NCBI GenBank assembly: GCA_001899765.1
Contig: MKWM01000015.1
Coordinates: 21,320-85,319 of the forward strand
Direction of reading: 5' to 3'
Origin: Thiobacillus sp. 63-78
GTDB lineage: Bacteria; Pseudomonadota; Gammaproteobacteria; Burkholderiales; Thiobacillaceae
Length of the DNA: 64,000 bases
Each line of letters opens with the position of its first letter. Within the stretch, counting starts at the first letter, position 1. The notes beneath the pieces are model-generated. The model did no database searches. It was given only the letters and a program-made list of their open reading frames with translations, and was not told where the DNA came from. Made by a program: the position numbers and the translations under genes. Shown piece after piece: positions 18,601 to 25,994 of this stretch.

Positions 18601-18648
18601 CGGGGTCGTCCCCGAAATATGCTGGAGAAGCGAGGTCGTCCCCGCTTC
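18601..18648 (-). ncRNA. Guanidine-II (mini-ykkC) riboswitch upstream of gdx
   Basis: The minus strand shows two successive hairpins, each with an ACGA tetraloop. The first is GAAGCGGGG-ACGA-CCTCGCTTC (18648-18627) and the second CGGGG-ACGA-CCCCG (18614-18601), joined by a 12-base linker. Paired ACGR loops on short GC stems are the hallmark of mini-ykkC RNA, which binds one guanidinium in each loop and frees the downstream ribosome site. The gdx ribosome site (GGAAAG) and ATG lie just downstream. The element begins 2 bases after the stop codon of the preceding gene. Confidence 0.88.
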
Positions 18649-18650
18649 CC

Positions 18651-19397
18651 TTAAACCGCTTGCCCGTCGCCCTCCGGCTTCATGAACGAGCCGCCTGTTC
18701 CGGACAGGCTTCCCGCTTCGCCGTTCACCTTTTCGGGTACGAGATCCATGTAACGGAACCCGTCACGGGAAACGGCTTCGCCCGTCTGCACAGCGATCCC
18801 GGACGCGAACATCGGCCCCGCGAAGCAGAAGGTATGAAACTCACCGCGTTCGCCACACGGGTCGACTCCATCGGGCAACCCGGCCAATAGCGCCGCATTA
18901 TACGGGCGCCCCACAAAGTCTTCCGGGAGCTGCCTGGGGTCAACGCAGGTCAATATTGCGCGCAGGCCTGCGTCCAGCATTTGACGGGCGAGGGCGGGCG
19001 TGTCGGCCGGCGAGCCCCACAGCGGAAACAGCGGCTCGATCCCCGTCCCGGACAGCATGCGGATCCGGTACTCGCGCACGTCTTCCAGGAACAGGTCGCC
19101 GAAGGCAATATGCGTAATCCCTTCCTCCCGTGCGCGCCCGAGCACCGCACTCATCCGTTCGCCGTACTCAAGGTTGGAGCAGGGGAACGGCAGGAGAACC
19201 GGCCAGAGAGGCAGTCCCGCCGCTGCGGCCTGGAGTTCCACGAGGCGATGGCGGACGGCGTGCATCGCCACGCGGTCGGCCACTTCGTTGAATGTGGTGA
19301 GCAGGCCCACGACTTCCAGGCCCGGTTGTTTGCGAAGGACATGCAGCGCCCAGGCGCTGTCCTTGCCCGAACTCCACGAAAGCAGGATCCGATGCAT
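18651..19397 (-). CDS. Dph6-like ATP pyrophosphatase (diphthine-ammonia ligase family)
   Basis: The 248-residue protein starts MHRILLSWSSGKDSAWALH, whose SGKDS is the PP-loop of adenine-nucleotide alpha hydrolases. The later VVGLLTTFNEVADRVAMHAV, FGDLFLEDVREYR and GERGEFHTF motifs match the Dph6/DUF71 family. Bacteria lack diphthamide, so the real substrate is unknown; a role in making a modified cofactor or peptide by amidation is possible. It is transcribed toward gdx and its stop abuts the riboswitch. Confidence 0.82.
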   Translation of the reverse strand: MHRILLSWSSGKDSAWALHVLRKQPGLEVVGLLTTFNEVADRVAMHAVRHRLVELQAAAAGLPLWPVLLPFPCSNLEYGERMSAVLGRAREEGITHIAFGDLFLEDVREYRIRMLSGTGIEPLFPLWGSPADTPALARQMLDAGLRAILTCVDPRQLPEDFVGRPYNAALLAGLPDGVDPCGERGEFHTFCFAGPMFASGIAVQTGEAVSRDGFRYMDLVPEKVNGEAGSLSGTGGSFMKPEGDGQAV

Positions 19398-19433
19398 GCG
19401 GTATGTTCTCCATCTTCTCCCGACGGGAGCCAA

Positions 19434-19461
19434 GGCCTGTGAATACTATTTTCATGTCTGC
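19434..19461 (+). repeat. Solo copy of the terminal repeat of the 54.2-kb element
   Basis: These 28 bases match the left arm of the inverted-repeat element at 54154-54181 with three mismatches (GGCCTGTxAAxACTATTTTC core). No second arm is nearby. It is probably a remnant of the same dispersed repeat family, lying in the leader of the Dph6-like gene. Confidence 0.6.
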
Positions 19462-19713
19462 TCAGCTGCCCCGGCCCATGAAGTACAGGGCAAGCAGGGG
19501 CGCCAGATTGAACAGCAGGATTCCAATCTTGTAGACAGCCATGCCGCCGTAGTGAATGGCGTCAAAGGAGTCGTCGGACAGCCGGAACCAGCGCGTGTGA
19601 AGGCCACGCATCCATTGGCGCGCCAGGACGAATGCAAGGAACCAGATCAGCAGGATCACATAGTTGACGACCAGCGAGCCAAGCAGGAATCGGCAGAGGA
19701 AATCCGGGTTCAC
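19462..19713 (-). CDS. Small two-helix membrane protein (DUF6868-like)
   Basis: A GTG start at 19713 preceded by AAGGAG gives 83 residues with two transmembrane helices (about 9-29 and 60-78) and a conserved-looking middle (WFRLSDDSFDAIHYGGMAVYK). This pattern resembles the DUF6868 family of small membrane proteins of unknown function. The longer open frame upstream (to 19824) has no protein-like composition. Confidence 0.65.
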   Translation of the reverse strand: MNPDFLCRFLLGSLVVNYVILLIWFLAFVLARQWMRGLHTRWFRLSDDSFDAIHYGGMAVYKIGILLFNLAPLLALYFMGRGS

Positions 19714-19856
19714 GATGTGCTCCTTTTGAATGCGTCGGCCACGGGCAGGCGCCAGATCAGGACAGGTAACGAAGCGGCCAGGCAGAAACGAACCGCCATG
19801 GACCGCCAGCGCCATAGAGGACAAGCATCCCCGTGGCGTCGGCCGGTAATGAACGG

Positions 19857-20378
19857 TCAGCCGTCAACTGGCGCATGGGGCGTTTGAAGAATGCGTTGAT
19901 AGAACGCCAGATCGAGCCAGCGGCCAAACTTGAAGCCCGCCTGCCTGATCGTTCCGGCGTGGCTGAATCCAAGCTTTTGATGGAGGGCGACGCTGGCGCT
20001 ATTTGTTTCATCGATGCCGCCAATCATGACGTGGTACTGCTGCGCGACGGCCTGTTCGATGAGTTGCCGCATGAGCGCCTGCGCCAGGCCCTTGCCGCGA
20101 TGGTCTCGATGGATGTAGACCGAATGTTCAACGGAATATTTGTATGCGGGCCATGCGCGAAAAGTGCCATAGCTTGCAAATCCGAGAAGTTCGCCGGAGC
20201 GTGAAATGGCGCCAATGACGGGAAAGCTGGAGGCCTGCCTGGCTGAGAACCACCCCGACATGCTTTCAAGGCTGCGCGGTCTGTAATCGTATAGCGCGGT
20301 GGAGTGGGCGATGACCTCGTTGAGTATGGCAAGGATCGCCTCTGCGTGTGCCTTTTCGGTACAGTTCACGAATTCCAC
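19857..20378 (-). CDS. GNAT N-acetyltransferase (phosphinothricin acetyltransferase-like)
   Basis: Starting at the GTG at 20378 (EFVNCTEKAHAEAILAILNE, the usual family opening), the protein has 173 residues; an in-frame start at 20429 is the alternative. The acetyl-CoA loop is visible in HRDHRGKGLAQALM, followed by NSASVALHQKLGF. The pattern STALYDYRPRSLESM and EHSVYIHRDHRGKG matches the PAT/Bar-like group that acetylates amino-acid-like compounds. The substrate is not certain. Confidence 0.85.
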   Translation of the reverse strand: MEFVNCTEKAHAEAILAILNEVIAHSTALYDYRPRSLESMSGWFSARQASSFPVIGAISRSGELLGFASYGTFRAWPAYKYSVEHSVYIHRDHRGKGLAQALMRQLIEQAVAQQYHVMIGGIDETNSASVALHQKLGFSHAGTIRQAGFKFGRWLDLAFYQRILQTPHAPVDG

Positions 20379-20432
20379 GGGTTCTCTCAGGCTGGCGGAC
20401 AACTTGTTGTGGCGGCGAGGCGCCTTCAAGGA

Positions 20433-20831
20433 CTACTGCGTCCCCGCCCGCTCGTTTCCCGGATCGAGTTCGACGCAATCGGATTCGCAGGCGCCCGGCG
20501 CATCGGGTTGACAGGACGGTGCCGGGCGATGCAATACCGCGCGCACCGGCGTGATTCGCAGCAACTCGCCCACGATGGTGGCCTGTCCGTCGATGATCAA
20601 CGAGTAGTCCGATTCCGATTGCGGTGGCCAGACCAAACCCACCGCGGGCCGCTCCAGGGCGTTTTCGCGGGTGCGGCGGCCGATGCCCTTCACAACCAGT
20701 TCGCGGCCCTGGAGCACCGCGGATACCGCAACCGCATGGGGCGCACTGTTGGCGTTCGTCGTCATCAGGTAAGCGAACCGATAGCGCGCGATGACGCTTG
20801 CCAGGTTCGACGATTCAACCGGAATGCTCAT
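20433..20831 (-). CDS. Pyridoxamine 5'-phosphate oxidase-like flavin protein
   Basis: This 132-residue split-barrel protein has the opening LASVIARYRFAYLMTT and the central VKGIGRRTRENALERPAVGLVWPP pattern of PNPOx-like FMN-binding proteins. A good ribosome site (GAGGGAG) precedes the ATG. The last 20 or so residues (PSCQPDAPGACESDCVELD) are Cys/Asp-rich and unusual. The substrate is unknown. Its leader contains the left attI-like repeat. Confidence 0.7.
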   Translation of the reverse strand: MSIPVESSNLASVIARYRFAYLMTTNANSAPHAVAVSAVLQGRELVVKGIGRRTRENALERPAVGLVWPPQSESDYSLIIDGQATIVGELLRITPVRAVLHRPAPSCQPDAPGACESDCVELDPGNERAGTQ

Positions 20832-20882
20832 GACTCCCTCTCATGTCGACTGCTTCAGTGCAAACCATGCCGCACCAGCTCA

Positions 20883-20904
20883 CGTGCAATATACACCGTG
20901 AAAG
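20883..20904 (-). repeat. Left attI-like sequence
   Basis: The 22 bases match the integron attI region at 31781-31802 with one mismatch (shared block CGTGCAATATACACC, then TGAAAG), in the same orientation. At the position of the attI crossover core (GTTAAGC on the right) this copy reads GTGAGCT, a degenerate core. The copy sits at the left end of the cassette region, about 10.9 kb from attI. Confidence 0.55.
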
Positions 20905-20994
20905 ACATATTCCCCCGCGCAGCGGGTGTGCGGACTCGCGTGTGATCGACGCGCATTCCCGCTCCACGGTTGTGCGCGTTCATGAGCGTGCAAG

Positions 20995-21552
20995 TTACTT
21001 GCCGAAATTGCGCACCCTGAACGCCAGAATCACGAGCAGGACGCCGAAGATTACGGCGTATATCGCAATCAGCCAAAGCACGGCAAGCGCGCCCGCCAGC
21101 GGCTGCGCCATGAGGATGACACCGAACACGACCGAGACGAGCCCGCCGAGGATGAGCAGCCACTCGCCCTCGATCTCCTTCCGCAGACGGATTGCCGCCA
21201 CGATCTCGAGCACGCCGGTGGCGACCGCCCAGATTGCGATGTAGAACAAAAGCGCGAGCGCAGTGATGCCGGGGACCAGAAAAGTCAGTATCCCGATACC
21301 GATGCCCAGTAATCCCCAGATCAGCAGCAGCCCCCAGTGCTCACGTTCCTTGCGTTCCGCGATGGCGGTCCAGACGCCAAGAATGCCATCCGCCGCCGAG
21401 TATGCGCCGAAGAGCAACACCAGCGCGGCGAGCGAGATGCCGGGTTGAAACCAGACCAGGACACCGAACGCGATCGCGACGAGACCGCGCAACAGCAGCA
21501 CCCACCAGTTACGGGAAAGCATTCCAGAAAATTGGTTCTCTATAGTGTTCAT
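20995..21552 (-). CDS. HdeD-family (DUF308) membrane protein
   Basis: This 185-residue protein has six predicted helices and the internal repeat typical of HdeD, with WWVLLLRGLVAIAFGVLVW near the start and GITALALLFYIAIWAVATGVLEI in the middle. HdeD is linked to acid resistance in E. coli; the mechanism is unclear. The ATG at 21552 follows AAAGGAG. It lies between the left attI-like repeat and an attC-like site, so it may be the last cassette of the array. Confidence 0.85.
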   Translation of the reverse strand: MNTIENQFSGMLSRNWWVLLLRGLVAIAFGVLVWFQPGISLAALVLLFGAYSAADGILGVWTAIAERKEREHWGLLLIWGLLGIGIGILTFLVPGITALALLFYIAIWAVATGVLEIVAAIRLRKEIEGEWLLILGGLVSVVFGVILMAQPLAGALAVLWLIAIYAVIFGVLLVILAFRVRNFGK

Positions 21553-21587
21553 GTTTGAACGACTCCTTTTGACGATGGTTAAAAGCC

Positions 21588-21669
21588 AGCGAACATTCCC
21601 GTTCACCGGCGGCGGACGGGCGGCGCGGAGTGCCGCGCGCGAGCCGTCCGGCGCAACGGATTGTCAGGT
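21588..21669 (-). repeat. Degenerate attC-like site
   Basis: Reading the minus strand, the site begins ACCTGAC and ends GTTCGCT, degenerate forms of the R'' and R' cores. Partly complementary arms (CAATCCGTTGCGCCGGACGG against the CCGCCGGTGAACGGG side) enclose a GC-rich centre. It follows the DUF1269 gene by 6 bases. It may be a worn attC marking the distal end of the array. Confidence 0.45.
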
Positions 21670-21675
21670 GCGACG

Positions 21676-22476
21676 CTAAATTGCCAAGGCCTCGCCGGCC
21701 AGTCGCCCAGCCTCCTGGAGCTTGGCGTGACGGGCCTCCAGATCAGCCTTGACTTCGGCGATACGCTTCTCGATCTTTGCCTTTTGCCGATCGCTCGCGT
21801 GTTCGAGCTGTTCCTGCATGGCGGCGATCTTCGCATCGGCTTCACGCCTTGCTTGATCGATTCGGGTTTTGGCCTGTTCCTGCATCACCTGGGCCTTCTT
21901 CTTCGCTTCGTCGATCTGCGCCTGGATCGCGGCCTTGTTTTCCGCGTGTGCCTGAGCCAGCTCGTCCTTGAGCTGCTTTACTTCGGCCTTGAATTCAACA
22001 GACTCCCGGGCCAGCTGGTCCTCGACGACCTCGGAGCGCAGGCGCCGGAAGACCACCCCATCCAGTTTCCTGATGCGTGCGTTAACGGGCTCCGTCCAAC
22101 TCTCCTCCACATCGGCCAGAACGGCGACCTTGCCGGGGCCGAGAGCCTTCGAGACATCGTCCACGAACTGGATGTCGATGCCCCCCTTGTTCAGGTCGGA
22201 GACCAAGCCTGCCAGTCCGCCTACCGACGCCCCCACGACGAGCCCGACCGGCCCCGCCAACAGACCCACCATGCTTCCAGCCAACAGGCCGAGCGCGGCA
22301 CCGATGGGTCCCCCTTCGGCAGACTGTTTCATGCTCACGCTGCCGGAGGTGTCCTTGACGAGGACAGCCGTGGCGTACAGCGTGATGTCCCCGTCCTTGT
22401 GCAGGGCCTTGAGCGCGCTGAGACCCTCGAAGGCCACCGTCTCGCTGTTGAAAACTGCAACCATCATCTTGTTCAT
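21676..22476 (-). CDS. DUF1269-domain protein with long coiled coil
   Basis: The ATG at 22476 has AAAGGAG eight bases upstream. The 266-residue protein has an N-terminal DUF1269 domain (about 1-130) with a glycine-rich hydrophobic hairpin (GAALGLLAGSMVGLLAGPVGLVVGASVGG). A charged alpha-helical coiled coil of about 110 residues follows, rich in KAEVKQLKDEL-type heptads. Function is unknown; DUF1269 proteins are often stress-linked and membrane-associated. Confidence 0.75.
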   Translation of the reverse strand: MNKMMVAVFNSETVAFEGLSALKALHKDGDITLYATAVLVKDTSGSVSMKQSAEGGPIGAALGLLAGSMVGLLAGPVGLVVGASVGGLAGLVSDLNKGGIDIQFVDDVSKALGPGKVAVLADVEESWTEPVNARIRKLDGVVFRRLRSEVVEDQLARESVEFKAEVKQLKDELAQAHAENKAAIQAQIDEAKKKAQVMQEQAKTRIDQARREADAKIAAMQEQLEHASDRQKAKIEKRIAEVKADLEARHAKLQEAGRLAGEALAI

Positions 22477-22567
22477 GTCCGACACTCCTTTGGGTTGACG
22501 GGTTTCTTGCGCCGCAGGCCGGGCCCGTCACGCCCAGCCTGCGGGAAGGGCATGCGCCCAATGTTGC

Positions 22568-22823
22568 CCATAACCGGAAGACCCTGGACGGCGAAGCCGG
22601 CCAGGCTGCGTTGGCTTGAATGAACCTAAATTCCGCACCACAGAGACACAGAGACACAGAGGCACAGAGAAACCCGAAAAACGGGACTTCTCCGCATTTT
22701 TTCCCACTCATCCATCGGGTGAACCGCGGCAGGAATGCAAGCGTATGTTTTTGCTCGCTGTTCTCTGTGTCTCTGTGGTTCAACTGCTTTTTCCAAGATG
22801 AATGGCCAGGCTGCTGTCGTTAG
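22568..22823 (-). repeat. attC-like site apparently interrupted by a CACAGAG repeat element
   Basis: On the minus strand an R''-like core GGCTAAC overlaps the stop codon of the cupin gene and is followed by GACAGCAGCCTGGCCATTCA. The other half, TTCATTCAAGCCAACGC through GGCTTCGCC to an R'-like GTTATGG, appears only after the CACAGAG repeat unit of about 160 bases. Removing that unit gives an attC of ordinary length, so the repeat seems to have inserted into it. Confidence 0.45.
22637..22779. repeat. CACAGAG inverted-repeat element with tandem octamers
   Basis: The left end has an 8-base unit CAGAGACA repeated about four times (22641-22672). An 18-base segment ACCACAGAGACACAGAGA at 22637-22654 recurs in inverted form at 22762-22779. 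The interior (about 105 bases) has no gene. It resembles a small non-autonomous dispersed repeat rather than a coding unit. Confidence 0.6.
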
Positions 22824-23206
22824 CCAGCCATTTTCCCGAGCATGTGATCGATCACTTTGCTGTGCTCGTGCTGCGGGCTGAACAGGATGACATCGGCGTC
22901 CTGACCCACTCTGACCGTGTGGTCAGGTGGCCAGTAGAACAAGTCGCCGCCATGGATTTCTTCACTGCTGCCGTCCGCATAGGTCACCGTGAGCGCACCT
23001 TGCAGGACATAGCCCCAGTGCGGAGCCTGGCAAAGATCGTTCTCCAGCCCCTGAAGGAGCGGGGCGATATCGGTGCCTGCGGCGAGTGAAAAGTATTCGC
23101 CGCTGATCGTGCCGTATCCGTCCGCGCTGCCGAACCCGGTCTTTTGGCGGGCGATGGCGCCCGGCGCATTGATTCTTACGGGGATGTCTTGCTTGGCGAT
23201 GTGCAT
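22820..23206 (-). CDS. Cassette-borne cupin protein
   Basis: The ATG at 23206 follows GGAGG. The 128-residue protein has cupin motifs (CQAPHWGYVLQGALTVTYADGS, then GGDLFYWPPDHTV). The stop TAA lies within the R'' core of the following attC-like site, as is common for integron cassettes. An in-frame extension upstream (to 23479) carries unrelated sequence and is treated separately. Function is unknown. Confidence 0.78.
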   Translation of the reverse strand: MHIAKQDIPVRINAPGAIARQKTGFGSADGYGTISGEYFSLAAGTDIAPLLQGLENDLCQAPHWGYVLQGALTVTYADGSSEEIHGGDLFYWPPDHTVRVGQDADVILFSPQHEHSKVIDHMLGKMAG

Positions 23207-23470
23207 CGTAGGGACCTCCGTCGTGACAATGAACTCAAACCAGCGGCCGGGCGTTCCCGCTGGAGCGCAGTGTGATGGTGCGAACGATTCTCGGAAGACG
23301 GTCGCCAAGGCAAGTGCGAGGCCCGCATAGATCACGATCACCACCCGGAAATATTCCGGCGATTCCGCGCGCGATACCGTTCTGCCCCATGCACCAGACT
23401 TTACGTAGACCTCCCCTGTCACTGTAGCGTACAGCGTGTACAAGCCAAGCTTCCTCTCGATGGAAGGGTT
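23207..23470 (-). other. In-frame small membrane-protein-like sequence, no clear start
   Basis: Upstream of the cupin and in its frame is sequence encoding VYVKSGAWGRTVSR followed by one hydrophobic helix (VVIVIYAGLALALATVF). The composition looks like a genuine small membrane protein, but there is no ATG with a ribosome site. The segment follows an attC half-core, which suggests a cassette gene fused or truncated by recombination. A GTG near 23410 could start it. Confidence 0.35.
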
Positions 23471-23475
23471 GGGTC

Positions 23476-23565
23476 TCACCGTTTCGCTTTTGCTTTCGCG
23501 GGCCAGACGCGAAGCGAGCAGTGTTTGGCCGCATGCGTGAAGTCTTTGTCTGTGGTGAGGAGTTC
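23476..23565 (-). pseudogene. 3' fragment of a VapC-type PIN toxin gene
   Basis: The minus strand encodes ELLTTDKDFTHAAKHCSL followed by about a dozen residues and a stop. LLTTDKDF and the following His-Ala are typical of the last part of VapC PIN domains. Everything upstream is missing; the fragment starts inside a half attC. An R''-like ACCCAAC (23474-23468) follows the stop. It is a recombination-truncated cassette gene. Confidence 0.6.
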
Positions 23566-23572
23566 AGCCGCA

Positions 23573-23608
23573 CCGCGAAACGGCATCGGCTTGAATGAAT
23601 GGTCAGGC
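23573..23608 (-). repeat. Half attC site after higA
   Basis: The minus strand reads GCCTGAC then CATTCATTCAAGCCGATG, with the core overlapping the higA stop codon. A 39-base block (23573-23611) is identical to 24238-24276 in the intact attC on the other side of the higBA cassette. The L'/R' half is missing and replaced by the vapC fragment. Confidence 0.65.
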
Positions 23609-23896
23609 CGCTGCCAGCTTGAGCTTGCCTACGCCGTGCAAATCCACAGACTGCCGTGCGATCCAAAGGTCGTGTGCGTCCTGCATGGCAAGCCAACTTT
23701 CAGGAGAGCGGCCAATGGCCTTGGCAAGACGCAAGGCCATCTCAGGCGAAATACGACCACTGCCGTTCAAAACACGACTGAGCGTAGAGGCTGCAACGCC
23801 GAGCTTTTCGGCTAGCACACGGCCGCTGATCCCATTGGGCTCAAGGTAGATGCCGGCGATGAACTCACCGGGGTGTGGGGGGTTGTGCATAGTCAT
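23603..23896 (-). CDS. higA: HigA-family antitoxin (XRE)
   Basis: This 97-residue protein has the HigA opening NPPHPGEFIAGIYLEP and a helix-turn-helix (GRVLAEKLGVAASTLSRVLNG). It neutralises HigB and represses the operon. Its start overlaps the higB stop (TAATG). The stop lies within the attC core. An ATG two codons later is an alternative start. Confidence 0.9.
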   Translation of the reverse strand: MTMHNPPHPGEFIAGIYLEPNGISGRVLAEKLGVAASTLSRVLNGSGRISPEMALRLAKAIGRSPESWLAMQDAHDLWIARQSVDLHGVGKLKLAAA

Positions 23897-24174
23897 TAGT
23901 GATAATCCTCATAGTCCAACACATAAGCGTTCCCATCCTGGAACTCGAACGTGATTCGCCAGTTGCCGCTGACGGTAATTGACCAGCGACCCCGCATTTC
24001 GCCTTTCAATGGATGCAGGCGGAAACCGGGAATGTCCATGTCTTCAATAGTTTGGGCGGTATCCAGTGCGATCAATTGCAGCCTCAGCCGTTTGATGTGA
24101 CTGGCTTGAACACCTGATGCACCGCCAGTTTCATACAGACGCCGCAAGCCTTTGTGCCGAAAGGTCTTGATCAT
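23896..24174 (-). CDS. higB: HigB-type toxin (RelE superfamily)
   Basis: This 92-residue protein begins MIKTFRHKGLRRLYETG and continues FRLHPLKGEMRGRWSITVSG NWRITFEF in pattern, the HigB/RelE mRNA-interferase family. HigB cleaves mRNA at the ribosome. The toxin-first order, tight coupling to higA and a promoter region inside the cassette show a self-sufficient toxin-antitoxin cassette, a type known to stabilise integron arrays. Confidence 0.9.
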   Translation of the reverse strand: MIKTFRHKGLRRLYETGGASGVQASHIKRLRLQLIALDTAQTIEDMDIPGFRLHPLKGEMRGRWSITVSGNWRITFEFQDGNAYVLDYEDYH

Positions 24175-24190
24175 ATGCCGAATGTATCAC

Positions 24191-24207
24191 GTTGCGCATC
24201 ATGCAAC
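24191..24207 (-). promoter_or_regulatory. Candidate HigA operator
   Basis: A 17-base palindrome with 5-bp arms (GTTGC at one end, GCAAC at the other) lies 16 bases before the higB start codon on the minus strand. It overlaps plausible -35/-10 elements (TTGTTG and GATACA). It fits an autoregulatory operator for the HigBA complex. Confidence 0.45.
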
Positions 24208-24212
24208 AAGTG

Positions 24213-24273
24213 GCCTGACGCCTGAATTAAGCCCGCGCCGCGAAACGGCATCGGCTTGAATGAATGGTCAGGC
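24213..24273 (-). repeat. attC site (61 bp)
   Basis: Minus strand: R''-like GCCTGAC, CATTCATTCAAGCCGATG, a hairpin centre CCGTTTCGCGGCGCGG, then GCTTAATTCAGGC and R'-like GTCAGGC. The inverted arms CATTCAAGCC/GGCTTAATTC are classic attC architecture. Both cores have a T-to-C change from GTTAGGC. Confidence 0.85.
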
Positions 24274-24324
24274 CGCAGGTATGCCCAAGTCGAGTGGCCG
24301 GGCAAGCCCGGATGCGCGGCGTAT

Positions 24325-24888
24325 TTATTTTTCTGCCGTCGATCTTGACCGGGCTGGATTTCCAAATGCAGTCGCACCTGCCGGCACATCGCGTGTCACG
24401 ACGCTTCCGGCACCGATCAGCGCATCGTCCCCGATGGAAACACCCGGCAAGATGATTGCGCCAGCTCCGATCCATACATTGCGCCCAATGCGGACCGGGC
24501 GACCAAACTCCAGGCCCGCAGCCCTTTGCGCCGGGTCACGGGGATGGTCGGCGGTCAAAATCTGCACACCAGGCCCAATTTGCGTCATGTCTCCAATCAC
24601 GACTTCCACGACGTCAAGAATCACGCAATTGAAGTTCAGAAAAGCGCCCGCGCCAATCCTGATGTTGAAGCCGTAGTCGCAATGGAATGGTGGGCGGATC
24701 ACGACGCCATCCCCCACAGCGGCAAAGCGTTCCACCAATAGTTGGTGCCGCTCCGTGTGCGGCTTGTCGAGCGACGTGTTATAGCGAACCATCCATGCCT
24801 GCGCCGCGGCCTGATCGGCCTGGATTTCAGGGGCGCCCGCGTGGTACAGCTCGCCCGCCAGCATTTTCTCTTTTTCCGTTCGCATCAT
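24325..24888 (-). CDS. Maltose O-acetyltransferase-like hexapeptide acetyltransferase
   Basis: The 187-residue protein starts MMRTEKEKMLAGELYHAG, the Mac-domain opening of the maltose/galactoside O-acetyltransferase family. A left-handed beta-helix follows, with the catalytic His in TADHPRDP and GRNVWIGAGAIILPGVSIGDDALIGAGSVV. It acetylates a sugar hydroxyl using acetyl-CoA. It appears to share a cassette with the LysE-family exporter upstream, with no attC between them. Confidence 0.9.
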   Translation of the reverse strand: MMRTEKEKMLAGELYHAGAPEIQADQAAAQAWMVRYNTSLDKPHTERHQLLVERFAAVGDGVVIRPPFHCDYGFNIRIGAGAFLNFNCVILDVVEVVIGDMTQIGPGVQILTADHPRDPAQRAAGLEFGRPVRIGRNVWIGAGAIILPGVSIGDDALIGAGSVVTRDVPAGATAFGNPARSRSTAEK

Positions 24889-24943
24889 TCAGTTCTTCGT
24901 GATCCTGTGAGTTGGAGGTGCTTGGCCCTTGATGGCATGCCCA

Positions 24944-25576
24944 TCAACCCTTGCGCTCCATGACGATCAGCCGCACTGCAAGGCCGAGAAAGACCACACC
25001 CATCAGGCGCTCAAGCACCAACTGACGACGTGGGCTCGACAGCAGCCATTGCCCCAGGCTGCCGCTGGCGATGGACAAGCCTGCCTGGAATAGCAGGCCG
25101 AGAAATGCCAGGACTGCGCCGAGGCCGACAATTTGCTGGAAGATCGACCCGAAGGACGGCGAGGCGAATTGCGGCAGAAACACGCCAGAAAACAGGATGG
25201 CCTTGGGGTTCAGCAGATTCGTGAAGAACCCGCGACGGAAGTTCTCGAATGGGGAGCGGCTGGTAGTTTGAGTGCCGGTCTCGAAAGGCCTGGCGCGAAA
25301 CGACTTGTAGGCGAGGAAGACCAGGTAGGCCGCGCCACCATAGCGGATGATATCGAACGCGAGAGGCGACGTGGCGACGATTGCCGCAACCCCCACGGCA
25401 GCAAACACCGCATGAGCAAACATGGCCAGTGCGATGCCCGTAGAAGCCCATAAGGCGGGACGGCGGCCTTCAGTCACCCCAGTGGCGACAATAAATGCCA
25501 CATCAGGCCCCGGCGTGATAAGTAGCACGAAGGACACCGCGAGGAAGACGGGCAGGACAGAAATATCAAACGGCAT
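24944..25576 (-). CDS. LysE/RhtB-family amino acid exporter
   Basis: This 210-residue membrane protein has about six helices and the family signature ITPGPDVAFIVATGVTEGRR near the start, then YLVFLAYKSFRARPFE and FFTNLLNPKAILFSGVFLPQF. It exports amino acids or homoserine lactone-like compounds. The ATG at 25576 follows GGAGG. An attC lies just upstream, so it is the first gene of a cassette of about 1.4 kb. Confidence 0.92.
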   Translation of the reverse strand: MPFDISVLPVFLAVSFVLLITPGPDVAFIVATGVTEGRRPALWASTGIALAMFAHAVFAAVGVAAIVATSPLAFDIIRYGGAAYLVFLAYKSFRARPFETGTQTTSRSPFENFRRGFFTNLLNPKAILFSGVFLPQFASPSFGSIFQQIVGLGAVLAFLGLLFQAGLSIASGSLGQWLLSSPRRQLVLERLMGVVFLGLAVRLIVMERKG

Positions 25577-25592
25577 GGTGCCTCCGTGAAAG

Positions 25593-25661
25593 GGCTAACG
25601 AATGAGGTAACCGGCCTCGCGCGGCCTGATGCGCGAGGCCCGGTTGACCGAGAGGTTAGCC
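25593..25661 (-). repeat. attC site (69 bp)
   Basis: Minus strand: R'' GGCTAAC, arms CTCTCGGTCAACCGGGCCTC and the complementary GAGGCCGGTTACCTCATTC, then R' GTTAGCC. The R'' overlaps the hicB stop codon TAA. The long GC stem around 25610-25645 is strong. Confidence 0.92.
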
Positions 25662-25994
25662 ACCTGGTTGAACCGCCTGCTGTAGAACCTCGGTCGCCCA
25701 CTGGTTAAGGCTCTTGCCAGCGGCCTGTGCGGCCACCAGAGCCCGACCGTGAACCTCAGGGGGCACACGGAGCAACAACTTGCCGGATGCTGGCTTCTCA
25801 GGATGAAGTCCCTCCTTCTTGCACTCAGCGAGATAGTCTTTAACAGCATGCTCAAACTCGGCCCGCAACTCCGCAACCGTCTCGCCATGAAAGCTAATGA
25901 TGCTGCGGATGCCGAGAATGCGGCCGACGAAAATATTGTCTCGCTCGTCGTACTCGACGCGAGCGGTATAGCCCTTATATGACATAGTGTTCAT
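25656..25994 (-). CDS. hicB: HicB-family antitoxin
   Basis: This 112-residue protein begins MNTMSYKGYTARVEYDERD, with an RNase H-like fold partial domain (SFHGETVAELRAEFEHAVKDYLAEC). A C-terminal ribbon-helix-helix follows (LLLRVPPEVHGRALVAAQAAGKSLNQW in parts). It binds HicA and the operator. Its start overlaps the hicA stop by 4 bases. The longer open frame upstream is a shadow of hicA. Confidence 0.92.
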   Translation of the reverse strand: MNTMSYKGYTARVEYDERDNIFVGRILGIRSIISFHGETVAELRAEFEHAVKDYLAECKKEGLHPEKPASGKLLLRVPPEVHGRALVAAQAAGKSLNQWATEVLQQAVQPGG

